From Flavobacteriales bacterium (GTDB lineage: Bacteria > Bacteroidota > Bacteroidia > Flavobacteriales_F > PHOS-HE28), in contig JADJLR010000002.1 of assembly GCA_016710015.1 (NCBI GenBank), positions 558,001-622,000 of the forward strand: DNA of 64,000 nucleotides, given 5' to 3'. The translations under genes were made by a program, and so were the position numbers. The notes beneath the pieces were generated by a model that did no database searches, was not told the DNA's origin, and saw only the letters and a list, made by a program, of their open reading frames with translations. Within the stretch, counting starts at the first letter, position 1. The number at the start of each line of letters is the position of its first letter. Positions 1 through 7,601 of the stretch are shown one piece after another.

Positions 1-567
1 CGACGAGTCCCATTGCACGAAGTTCACGTTGACCCCAGCTTCGCGAAATCGAGGACCATAACGGTGCAGGTGGGCTTCTTCAATGATCGAGACCTTCTCT
101 GGATCCTGCACCCAGACCAGCAAGTGCGGCGATCCCGTATCCAGAAGGTCAACGTGCTCGCTTATGGTTTCCGGCTTTCTCGGAGGACGCATGCTGATCC
201 CGACCTCCAATTCACCCGTGACCTCCGCGTTGTGGTCACCATCGATCGCGCTGAAGGACGCACTGCGATGCTCCCCCGTAACGGACCTCGGGTCATCGCC
301 TACGAGTTCTCGCCAGAATGCGAACGCACAACGACTTCCATTGCCACAGAAGCTTTGGCTGGCATCCGGGTTGAAGAATTCCATGTGAAAGTCACGGCCC
401 TCCTGTCCAGCTTGGAGGAGGATCAAGCCATCGCTACCAATGCCCAAATGGCGATCGCATAAGTGCTTGATCAAAGCGAGATCCTCTGTCGGAAACGCTC
501 CCGACCGATCATCGATCAGAACGAAGTCGTTCCCCGCTCCTTGCCATTTGCTGAATCGCAGTTCCAT
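1..567 (-). CDS. dapF: Diaminopimelate epimerase, 3' end cut by window edge
   Basis: Converts LL- to meso-diaminopimelate for lysine and peptidoglycan synthesis in the cytoplasm. 189 codons are present and the frame is still open at base 1, so roughly the last third is outside the window. Seen: AGNDF near residues 11-15, the GIGSDG segment at 42-47, and FFNPDASQSFCGNGSRC, whose Cys74 is the first of the two catalytic cysteines in this family. The second cysteine would lie beyond the left edge. The ATG is the family's usual start, immediately before ELRFSKWQGAGND. A near-consensus -7 box (GATATTTG) lies only six bases upstream. The gene is divergent from the HtrA gene. Confidence 0.95.
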   Translation of the reverse strand, partial: MELRFSKWQGAGNDFVLIDDRSGAFPTEDLALIKHLCDRHLGIGSDGLILLQAGQEGRDFHMEFFNPDASQSFCGNGSRCAFAFWRELVGDDPRSVTGEHRSASFSAIDGDHNAEVTGELEVGISMRPPRKPETISEHVDLLDTGSPHLLVWVQDPEKVSIIEEAHLHRYGPRFREAGVNVNFVQWDSS

Positions 568-704
568 CCGTCGTCAAATATCGGGCTCCGAGGCCGCATT
601 CTCGGATCAACACATTTTAACGTGACAAGGTGATACTTCCGCGCTGCCAAAACGTTCCCTACTATATGGCAGGCACGAACTTTGACCCAACGCACCAAAC
701 ATCG

Positions 705-2171
705 ATGACCATTATGAAACGTGCACTCGGATACTTCGCTATGGGGCTGGCTGGCGCACTGATCGCGCTGACCGTACATGATCGTACTCGATCCAGCACC
801 CAGCTCTCTTCCAACCCGACCCCGGTCGAAACACCACAGGTACGTTACGTGAACCTAGCGAACCCCACCGGTGGCACCACTGCGGCGTTGGATTTCACCT
901 ATGCTTCCGAAGCCACTGTGAACGCGGTGGTCCACGTGACCACTGAAACCGCAGTGAACGTGCGCGATCCTTTCGCTGATTTCTTCTGGGGTTATCGTGC
1001 GCCGCAACAACAACAGCTACGGCAAGGTGCTGGAAGCGGTGTCATCATAAGCGCTGATGGCTACATCGTGACGAATAACCATGTGGTGGAAGGTGCAGAT
1101 AAGATCAGCGTCCATTTGAACGATAACCGCATGTATGAGGGCAAACTGATCGGTCGTGACCCAAGTACGGACCTGGCCTTGTTGAAGATCGATGCTTCCG
1201 ATCTGGCCACTGTGCCATACGGGAATAGCGATGCCGTCCGTGTGGGAGAATGGGTCTTGGCGGTGGGAAATCCGATGAACCTGACCAGCACCGTCACGGC
1301 GGGGATCGTCAGTGCAAAGGCCCGCAATATCAATTTGCTCCAGTATGATGCATCGCGCGACATCTTCCCGCTGGAATCCTTCATTCAGACCGATGCTGCG
1401 GTGAACCCCGGCAACAGCGGTGGTGCCTTGGTGAATGTGAGTGGTGAATTGGTAGGCATCAACACGGCCATTGCAAGCACCACAGGCATGTACACCGGGT
1501 ATTCGTTCGCGATCCCGGTGAATATCGTCCAGAAGGTCGCGAACGATCTGCTGGAATTCGGTAGCGTACAGCGCGCCTACATCGGGGTAAGTATTCGGGA
1601 TATCGACCAAGTTCTCGCGAATGAAGTCGGCTTGGACCGGATCCGTGGCGTGTACGTGAACGGGATCACCGACGGTGGTGCTGCACAGCATGCGGGTATG
1701 AAGACCGGCGACGTGATCGTGAAGGTGGGCAGCATCGACGTGAATAACGTTCCACAGCTACAGGAACAGATGGCCAAGTTCCGGCCGGGCAACAAGGTTC
1801 CCGTTACCGTGCTTCGCAACGGCCAAGAACAAGTCTTCGATATGACCTTGCGAGGACGAGAAGGGACCACCGTGGCACGCGTGGAGGAGCCTAGGTCCAT
1901 TTCCAGTACACTTGGGGCCGAATTCCAAGCGGTGACCAAGGATGAACTGAACGCACTGAAGCTGGACCACGGGGTGAAGGTCACGACGATCAATGGCGGC
2001 AAATTCCGCAGTAGCGGGATACGGGAAGGGTTCATCATCACCAAGGTGGATCAAGAACCCGTTAAGGATGCCAGCCAATTGGAGCGCCTATTGGCCAACA
2101 AGCGCGGTGGAGTCCTAGTGGAAGGAGTGTATCCCAATGGAACGCGTGCCTTCTATGGGCTGGGTCTATAA
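705..2171 (+). CDS. HtrA/DegP-family periplasmic serine protease
   Basis: Envelope quality-control protease/chaperone, 488 aa. Seen: an N-terminal signal or anchor segment (residues 5-24), a chymotrypsin-like domain with the triad His126 (TNNHVVEG), Asp156 (DPSTDLALL) and Ser238 (NPGNSGGAL), then two PDZ regions, about 300-390 and 400-485. This order and length fit DegP/DegQ of Bacteroidota. The frame is open upstream to base 630, but the first ATG that places the hydrophobic segment at the N-terminus is at 705; a second ATG at 714 is equally plausible. No clear Shine-Dalgarno. A weak -7-like box (GAACTTTG) lies 20 bases before the start. Monocistronic by layout. Confidence 0.95.
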   Translation: MTIMKRALGYFAMGLAGALIALTVHDRTRSSTQLSSNPTPVETPQVRYVNLANPTGGTTAALDFTYASEATVNAVVHVTTETAVNVRDPFADFFWGYRAPQQQQLRQGAGSGVIISADGYIVTNNHVVEGADKISVHLNDNRMYEGKLIGRDPSTDLALLKIDASDLATVPYGNSDAVRVGEWVLAVGNPMNLTSTVTAGIVSAKARNINLLQYDASRDIFPLESFIQTDAAVNPGNSGGALVNVSGELVGINTAIASTTGMYTGYSFAIPVNIVQKVANDLLEFGSVQRAYIGVSIRDIDQVLANEVGLDRIRGVYVNGITDGGAAQHAGMKTGDVIVKVGSIDVNNVPQLQEQMAKFRPGNKVPVTVLRNGQEQVFDMTLRGREGTTVARVEEPRSISSTLGAEFQAVTKDELNALKLDHGVKVTTINGGKFRSSGIREGFIITKVDQEPVKDASQLERLLANKRGGVLVEGVYPNGTRAFYGLGL

Positions 2172-2354
2172 TACCATTCCACGATCCGTGATCGTCCAAT
2201 TCCCTAATGCGGAACTGGACGAAACAGCTTGTCTCACACATTTACCATTTCTAAGCCCAAGTCCACTTTGTGATGAACTTGAACCAAGAATTGGTACAAA
2301 ACGCTGGATCACCAAGGTATTCGTCGAAGATCGACCCCTCGCAGGTGTGGTGGC

Positions 2355-2386
2355 TTGTACCGTACCTGTAGGGGGTCGTACCTTTG
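2355..2386 (+). promoter_or_regulatory. Bacteroidota-type promoter for rpoD
   Basis: TTG (2355-2357), 21 bases, then TACCTTTG (2379-2386): an exact match to the phylum's -7 consensus TAnnTTTG with an acceptable -33 element. Transcription would begin near 2392, leaving a leader of about 80 bases before the rpoD ATG. The 2172-2354 stretch shows nothing else recognisable. Confidence 0.6.
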
Positions 2387-2473
2387 CGGCCTGAATGTTC
2401 CGAATGGAAAGTCCTTCGGACCCGGCAACTCAACACGGACCAACTTTTAATCACACAGCGTATGGCATCGAGG

Positions 2474-3337
2474 ATGCGTCAGCTCAAGATCACCAAGTCG
2501 ATCACCAACCGGGAAAGCCAGTCGCTGGACAAGTACCTACAAGAGATCGGCAAGGAAGGCCTCATCACCGCCGATATGGAGGTGGAACTGGCCCGCAAGA
2601 TCAAGGAAGGTGACGGCACAGCCTTGGAGAAGTTGGTGAAGGCCAACCTACGTTTCGTTGTTTCTGTTGCCAAGCAATACCAGAACCAAGGTCTCAGCCT
2701 GCCGGATCTGATCAACGAGGGCAATCTCGGTCTGATCAAGGCTGCCCAGCGTTTCGACGAGACGCGTGGTTTCAAATTCATCAGCTATGCGGTGTGGTGG
2801 ATCCGACAGAGCATTCTTCAAGCGTTGGCTGAGCAGAGCCGTATCGTTCGTCTGCCTCTGAATCAGGTGGGCTCCCTGAACAAGATCAACAAGGCGTTCG
2901 CCAAGTTGGAACAGGAGTACGAACGTCCGCCAAGTGCTGACGAACTGGCCGTGTTCTTGGACCTCCCAGCTGAAAAGGTGAGCGATACCATGAAGGTGAG
3001 TGGGCGCCACATCAGCATGGATGCCCCGTTCGTGGAGGGCGAAAGCAACAGCCTGCTGGATGTTCTGCCGAACAACGATAGTGCGCCGGCCGACCGTCTG
3101 TTGCTGAACGAATCCTTGGCCAAGGAGATCGAACGGGCATTGAGTACCCTCACGGAGCGTGAGCGGGATGTGGTGAAGCTCTTTTTCGGGATCGGCATCA
3201 ACCACGGACTGACCTTGGAAGAGATCGGAGCCAAGTTCGATCTGACCCGTGAGCGAGTGCGCCAGATCAAGGAAAAGGCGATCCGTCGCCTGCGCCACAC
3301 GAGTCGTAGTAAGCTCCTGAAGGCCTACCTCGGTTGA
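2474..3337 (+). CDS. rpoD: RNA polymerase primary sigma factor RpoD/SigA
   Basis: Housekeeping sigma-70 factor, 287 aa, the compact form typical of Bacteroidota (no long region 1.1). Seen: region 1.2 (SLDKYLQEIGKEGLI), region 2 with core-binding and -10 recognition (NLRFVVSVAKQYQN; FKFISYAVWWIRQ), region 3, and region 4 with the helix-turn-helix LTLEEIGAKFDLTRERVRQI. The start at MRQLKITKSITN is the conserved N-terminus of Bacteroidota RpoD, so the in-frame ATG at 2462 and the open frame back to 2384 are rejected. The upstream -7/-33 pair indicates that it is itself read by a Bacteroidota-type holoenzyme. Confidence 0.97.
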   Translation: MRQLKITKSITNRESQSLDKYLQEIGKEGLITADMEVELARKIKEGDGTALEKLVKANLRFVVSVAKQYQNQGLSLPDLINEGNLGLIKAAQRFDETRGFKFISYAVWWIRQSILQALAEQSRIVRLPLNQVGSLNKINKAFAKLEQEYERPPSADELAVFLDLPAEKVSDTMKVSGRHISMDAPFVEGESNSLLDVLPNNDSAPADRLLLNESLAKEIERALSTLTERERDVVKLFFGIGINHGLTLEEIGAKFDLTRERVRQIKEKAIRRLRHTSRSKLLKAYLG

Positions 3338-3383
3338 TCCCTATTACGTAGGAACGTCAAATACCCCCCTTACCCTTCTTTCC

Positions 3384-4841
3384 ATGGAGACCGTTGCAGC
3401 GAACACCGGTTACGAGACCGGCTTACAAGAATATGTGGACCGCGAGCGCTCGGCCGTGGATCTGATCAACTCTGTTGGTCAATTGATGTACGGCAAGGGC
3501 GTTGAACTGGTCTTCTTCCGCAATCACTTGCTCGATATCGGGATCTCCGAGGTGATCAAACTCTTCAACTACGCGGACCAAGTGGTGAAGAAGCCCATTG
3601 AAGTTCAGATGACGGCCGACGTGGCGCGCGGCTTGCTGGAACTGGACCTGGCCCCGAGCAAGATCGACATAGGGCGGTTGACGCATGAATTCGCAAACTC
3701 CGGGTCGGCCTCCATCAATGATTTCCTCAAAGACCATTTGAGCGGTTTCATTGGACAGGACAAGCATACATTCAAACCCCAAGACGTGATCCTATACGGC
3801 TTCGGGAGGATCGGGCGGATCGCAGCGCGTGAATTGGTGAAGCAAGCGGGCAAGGGCCAGCAGCTTCGACTTCGGGCGATCGTTACCCGCACCCTGACCG
3901 ATGCCGAGATCGTGAAGCGCGCAGCGTTGCTGAGGAACGATAGCGTACACGGTTCTTTCAAAGGCACCGTGATCGAGGATGTCCCGAACAAAGCCATTTG
4001 GATCAATGGCCAACTGGTGCAGCTCATCGCAGCGAGCAACCCGGAGGACATCGACTACACCCAGTTCGGAATACAGAATGCCCTAGTGATCGACAACACC
4101 GGCGCGTTCACCAAACGTGCGGATCTGGAACGTCACTTGAAGTCAAAAGGAGTTGGAAAGGTGCTTTTGACCGCCCCCGGCAAAGAGATCCCGAATATCG
4201 TCTATGGGATCAACCACAAGGAAGTGGACATCGAGAACGAACGCATTTTCAGCGCTGCAAGCTGTACCACGAATGCCATCTGCCCCATCCTGAAAGTGGT
4301 GGAGGATAGTCTGGGCATCGAAAAAGGACATATCGAAACGGTGCATGCCTACACCAATGACCAGAACCTGCTGGACAACTACCACAAGGGTCCACGCCGT
4401 GGGCGAAGTGCGGCCATCAACATGGTGATCACCAGCACTGGCGCAGGAACGGCAGTATCCAAGGCCATCCCAAGTCTGAAGGACAAACTCACGGCCAACG
4501 CTGTTCGCGTTCCTACGCCCAATGGTTCACTGGCCATCATGAACCTGACCTTGAAGAAGCCGATCGCAGACCTTGACGCTATGAATGGTATGATCCGTGA
4601 AGCTGCCCTGGTCGGTGAACTGGTCAACCAGATCCACTTCCAAGTGGACCCCGAACTGGTGAGTAGCGATATCATCGGCGATACGTGCTGCAGCGTCTTC
4701 GATAGCAATGCGACCATCGTTTCGCCCGATGGAAAGAGTGTGGTGCTGTACACGTGGTACGACAATGAATTCGGCTACACCAAGCAGGTCATCCGCCTTG
4801 CCAAGCATGTGACGAAGGTGCGCAGGCTTGTGTATTACTGA
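3384..4841 (+). CDS. gap: Glyceraldehyde-3-phosphate dehydrogenase, long form
   Basis: Glycolytic/gluconeogenic oxidation of glyceraldehyde-3-phosphate. 485 aa against about 335 for ordinary GAPDH: an N-terminal extension of about 130 residues precedes the Rossmann domain, a form known in Flavobacteria and relatives. Seen: GFGRIGRIAARELV (NAD(P) binding, about 137-150), SAASCTTNAICPI with catalytic Cys294, and the C-terminal WYDNEFGY. What the extension does is not evident from sequence. Starts 46 bases after rpoD, with no recognisable promoter between, so read-through from rpoD is possible. A strong terminator follows. Confidence 0.95.
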   Translation: METVAANTGYETGLQEYVDRERSAVDLINSVGQLMYGKGVELVFFRNHLLDIGISEVIKLFNYADQVVKKPIEVQMTADVARGLLELDLAPSKIDIGRLTHEFANSGSASINDFLKDHLSGFIGQDKHTFKPQDVILYGFGRIGRIAARELVKQAGKGQQLRLRAIVTRTLTDAEIVKRAALLRNDSVHGSFKGTVIEDVPNKAIWINGQLVQLIAASNPEDIDYTQFGIQNALVIDNTGAFTKRADLERHLKSKGVGKVLLTAPGKEIPNIVYGINHKEVDIENERIFSAASCTTNAICPILKVVEDSLGIEKGHIETVHAYTNDQNLLDNYHKGPRRGRSAAINMVITSTGAGTAVSKAIPSLKDKLTANAVRVPTPNGSLAIMNLTLKKPIADLDAMNGMIREAALVGELVNQIHFQVDPELVSSDIIGDTCCSVFDSNATIVSPDGKSVVLYTWYDNEFGYTKQVIRLAKHVTKVRRLVYY

Positions 4842-4862
4842 GAACCGCCCCCTTTCAGCTTC

Positions 4863-4884
4863 AGCCCCCTTTTCGGGGGCTTTT
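4863..4884 (+). terminator. Rho-independent terminator after gap
   Basis: Perfect 7-bp GC-rich stem AGCCCCC/GGGGGCT with a five-base loop, followed by a T run, 21 bases past the gap stop codon. Confidence 0.9.
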
Positions 4885-4899
4885 GCATTTCCATCCCCC

Positions 4900-5187
4900 T
4901 CAGGTCGGCCCATCGGGAAATGGCGGAACCTCGACCGAGGTCGAGGTTCCGATTCTGGCGGGCATGAAGGTCGTCTGCTCCGAACGATCGCCCACCAGCT
5001 GATAGGTAAACAGGTCCCGATCAGTTCCGAAACAAAGGTTGGGGTTCGAAAGGCTTGCCACAATACCCATTTCTAGGTATTTCTTGCCCTTGGGCACGGT
5101 CCGATCCAGCTTCTCAGGTAGCAGGAAAGTACCGGTCGGTCTTTGGTGCGAGAGTACAAGAGTGCGAGGGTTGGATAGCTTGTACCC
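4900..5187 (-). pseudogene. Orphan open frame, possible gene remnant
   Basis: An open frame of 95 codons between two stops with no ATG near its 5' end. Its translation (about GYKLSNPRTLVLSHQ... to ...VEVPPFPDGPT) has ordinary protein-like composition rather than the Arg/Ser/Pro-rich look of shadow frames here. A GTG at 5097 could start a 65-residue product. No family recognised. It may be the tail of a gene that lost its 5' part at the inverted repeat overlapping its upstream end, or a chance frame. Confidence 0.25.
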
Positions 5188-5209
5188 TCACACTTTCACA
5201 CTCTTTCAC
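5146..5209. repeat. Imperfect inverted repeat with long arms
   Basis: Arms 5146-5171 and 5184-5209 (26 bases each, 12-base loop) match at roughly 18 of 26 positions as inverted copies. A perfect 18-bp palindrome, ACCCTTGGATCCAAGGGT, abuts it at 5208-5225. There is no T run, so it is not an obvious terminator. It resembles a small REP-like element but only one copy is seen in the window. The rest of the 4885-5361 gap holds nothing recognisable. Confidence 0.45.
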
Positions 5210-5361
5210 CCTTGGATCCAAGGGTAAGCGAGACCGGATCTTCTTCACCGACTCAGTAAATGCAATACAGGTACTGAATTTCATCCGTTTCTTCCACCGA
5301 CCAATGCGTAACCCGCCACCGGATGCGCTCAAAAGCGATGCAGGACATGTACGAAATGAAA

Positions 5362-5392
5362 GAAGCCGCCCCAATTGGAGCGGCTTCCTTTT
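5362..5392. terminator. Bidirectional hairpin terminator
   Basis: Perfect 8-bp stem GAAGCCGC/GCGGCTTC around a 10-base loop. It has a CCTTTT tail on the plus strand and a weaker TTCTTTC tail on the minus strand. It sits 17 bases past the stop of the minus-strand Cys-rich protein, so it most likely ends that transcript. Confidence 0.65.
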
Positions 5393-5408
5393 GTAGCAAA
5401 GTGCCGGA

Positions 5409-7601
5409 TCAGCGCTGGATCACGATCCGTTCCGTCGTGACGAAGGAGCCGACCGATACCCGCAAGAGGTAAACGCCACTTCCCATGTCCGTGCTCAATT
5501 CCACCTTGGTCTTCAAGACACCGTCCTGGATCGCCACTTGGCGGCTCACGACTTGTTTACCGACCAGATCGTACATCTCTACACCCACACGCTCGACATT
5601 CGGATCGATGTTCGACATGGCGATGAACAGGTCATGCCCATTGTTGGGGTTGGGCCAAGCTGTGAACTTCGGTGTTGCAGATGCAATGGTCGATGTTCCG
5701 GCCTGCGGTGCGATCCCGGATTGAGGATTCGTGATCGTCACCAAGCATACTTCACCCCACGGACACCAGGTCACGCCATGATCACGGCTCAAGCGAGTGC
5801 GAACATGGTATGTGACACCAGGCACTAGGGGGTCTTCGACCCAGTTCAAGACCAATTGGTTCGAGTTGCCAGTGAGCACCTTCTCGAATGTTCCCTCGCC
5901 AGGCAAGGTGAACTCGAACTGGTAGCTGTTCGCACCCGGACGGGCCCAAGTATAGAGCTTTGCATTGGACCCGAAGGGCTTGAATACGCCGCAGGAGTAT
6001 TCTGGGATCCCCGGTGTATTTACCAAGTTCGTCGGAGGACACTGTGCTAGTGCAGGGTCGATCTTGAAGAGACAAGCAGGACCCCATGTTCCCCAGGACC
6101 AGTTAACACGTCCCATGATGCGCACGTTCAGTAACACACCTTCTGGTAAGTGCGGACTGCTTGGCGTATTCGTCCACGCATTGATCCGGAAGTGGTTAGC
6201 ACGAAGGGCTCCCGTTCCAGCTCCATCACTCTCGGAGTGCTTGCGGAAACGACGGAAGCTGTAGCTGCCATTCGGGTCGAAGAACCAGAACAAATATCCA
6301 CTACTGTTACGCAGAGTTGGGGTAGCATATGCCGCACTTACTGCTGCGTTCTCGGTCGCAACAATGAACTGGCCGCTCTCCCAGTACAACCGGTCACAGT
6401 GCGAGTAGAGCACACGGTCATCTCCAACAGGCAGGCAGAAAGCGGCACCATTGGCAATTGCACTGACCGAACCGAACTGGCCGTTACCACTATTGTCGAT
6501 GATACGACGCCCGTTCGTACCAGACTCCTTTAGAACGTAGCCACCTGTGGTCATACCATCTCCAGCGGAATCGTACACCCGAAGGGCATAGCAACCATCC
6601 GCCAAACAACAGTTCTCACCGATCACGGAATTATCCACGCCAACGTATGGTCCTCCTTCGCATAGCGCAGTGCCACCTCCTGCTGGAATGATCTCCCACG
6701 AGGTTTCCGCACCATTATCATCCGTTGTGATGATCAGGTTCACCGATTGATCACAACCGATCGGTGTTCCAACGCAGGTACAATTGTTCGACCAAGTATC
6801 TCCCTCAGTGTCCGGATCCAGATCATCGCATGGCTCTCCAGGAGTATCTGGACCATTAGGAACACCTGCGCAGTCAGCGCAGGTGCTGTTCCAATCCGGG
6901 TTGCTCGCACCACCAGCGTAGCATACACCGCAGGCATCAACCTCGGAGTTGCCATTGGGTACACCAGCGCAGTCAGCGCAGGTCGTGTTCCAAAGGGGGT
7001 TGCTCGCGCCACCAGCGTAGCATACTCCGCAGGCATCGACTTCGGAGTTGCCATTGGGAACGCCAGCGCAGTCAGCGCAGGTCGTGTTCCACAAGGGGTT
7101 CGAGGCACCACCAGCGTAGCATACACCGCAGGCGTCAACCTCGGAGTTACCATTGGGTACACCGGCACAGTCAGCGCAGGTCGTGTTCCACAAGGGGTTC
7201 GAGGCACCACCAGCGTAGCATACTCCGCAGGCGTCAACCTCGGAGTTGCCATTGGGTACACCGGCACAGTCAGCGCAGGTCGTGTTCCACAAGGGGTTCG
7301 AGGCACCACCAGCGTAGCATACACCGCAGGCGTCAACCTCGGCATTTCCACCGGGAACGCCCAGACAGTCATCGGTGCAGGGGTCCAGTCCCGTGGTGCC
7401 ACCTACGCATTCGTTGCAGTTGTCGAGGAACGCCGTGCCATGGGTCACCAGCGCAGTCAGCGCGGCGTTCCACAGGGGTTCGAGGCACCCCAGCGTAGCA
7501 TACTCCGCAGGCGTCAACCTCGGAGTTGCCATTGGGTACACCGGCACAGTCAGCGCAGGTCGTGTTCCACAAGGGGGTTCGAGGCACCACCAGCGTAGCA
7601 T
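5409..7601 (-). CDS. Giant Cys-rich repeat surface protein, C-terminal part (frameshifted from N-terminal part)
   Basis: Distal part of a secreted repeat protein whose proximal part is at 7733-11116. The correct frame begins near 7440; the first ~55 residues of this frame are out-of-frame repeat sequence and it has no proper start. Seen in order: six more 33-aa Cys-rich repeats, a globular region of about 350 residues with several cysteines (a C-terminal-like motif QSVNLIITTDDNGAETSWEI, then a fibronectin-like segment), and an 80-residue type A T9SS sorting domain (PNPNNGHDLF ... GVYLLRVSVG ... ERIVIQR). The product is expected on the cell surface. The sorting domain shows that this is the true C-terminus. 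Confidence 0.85.
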   Translation of the reverse strand: MLRWWCLEPPCGTRPALTVPVYPMATPRLTPAEYATLGCLEPLWNAALTALVTHGTAFLDNCNECVGGTTGLDPCTDDCLGVPGGNAEVDACGVCYAGGASNPLWNTTCADCAGVPNGNSEVDACGVCYAGGASNPLWNTTCADCAGVPNGNSEVDACGVCYAGGASNPLWNTTCADCAGVPNGNSEVDACGVCYAGGASNPLWNTTCADCAGVPNGNSEVDACGVCYAGGASNPDWNSTCADCAGVPNGPDTPGEPCDDLDPDTEGDTWSNNCTCVGTPIGCDQSVNLIITTDDNGAETSWEIIPAGGGTALCEGGPYVGVDNSVIGENCCLADGCYALRVYDSAGDGMTTGGYVLKESGTNGRRIIDNSGNGQFGSVSAIANGAAFCLPVGDDRVLYSHCDRLYWESGQFIVATENAAVSAAYATPTLRNSSGYLFWFFDPNGSYSFRRFRKHSESDGAGTGALRANHFRINAWTNTPSSPHLPEGVLLNVRIMGRVNWSWGTWGPACLFKIDPALAQCPPTNLVNTPGIPEYSCGVFKPFGSNAKLYTWARPGANSYQFEFTLPGEGTFEKVLTGNSNQLVLNWVEDPLVPGVTYHVRTRLSRDHGVTWCPWGEVCLVTITNPQSGIAPQAGTSTIASATPKFTAWPNPNNGHDLFIAMSNIDPNVERVGVEMYDLVGKQVVSRQVAIQDGVLKTKVELSTDMGSGVYLLRVSVGSFVTTERIVIQR

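Noticed and set aside
1017..1691. 224-codon frame opposite the HtrA gene
   Set aside because: Antisense shadow of the protease domain, with no start signal or homology.
2648..3298. 216-codon frame opposite rpoD
   Set aside because: Antisense shadow; composition is typical of the complement of rpoD coding sequence.
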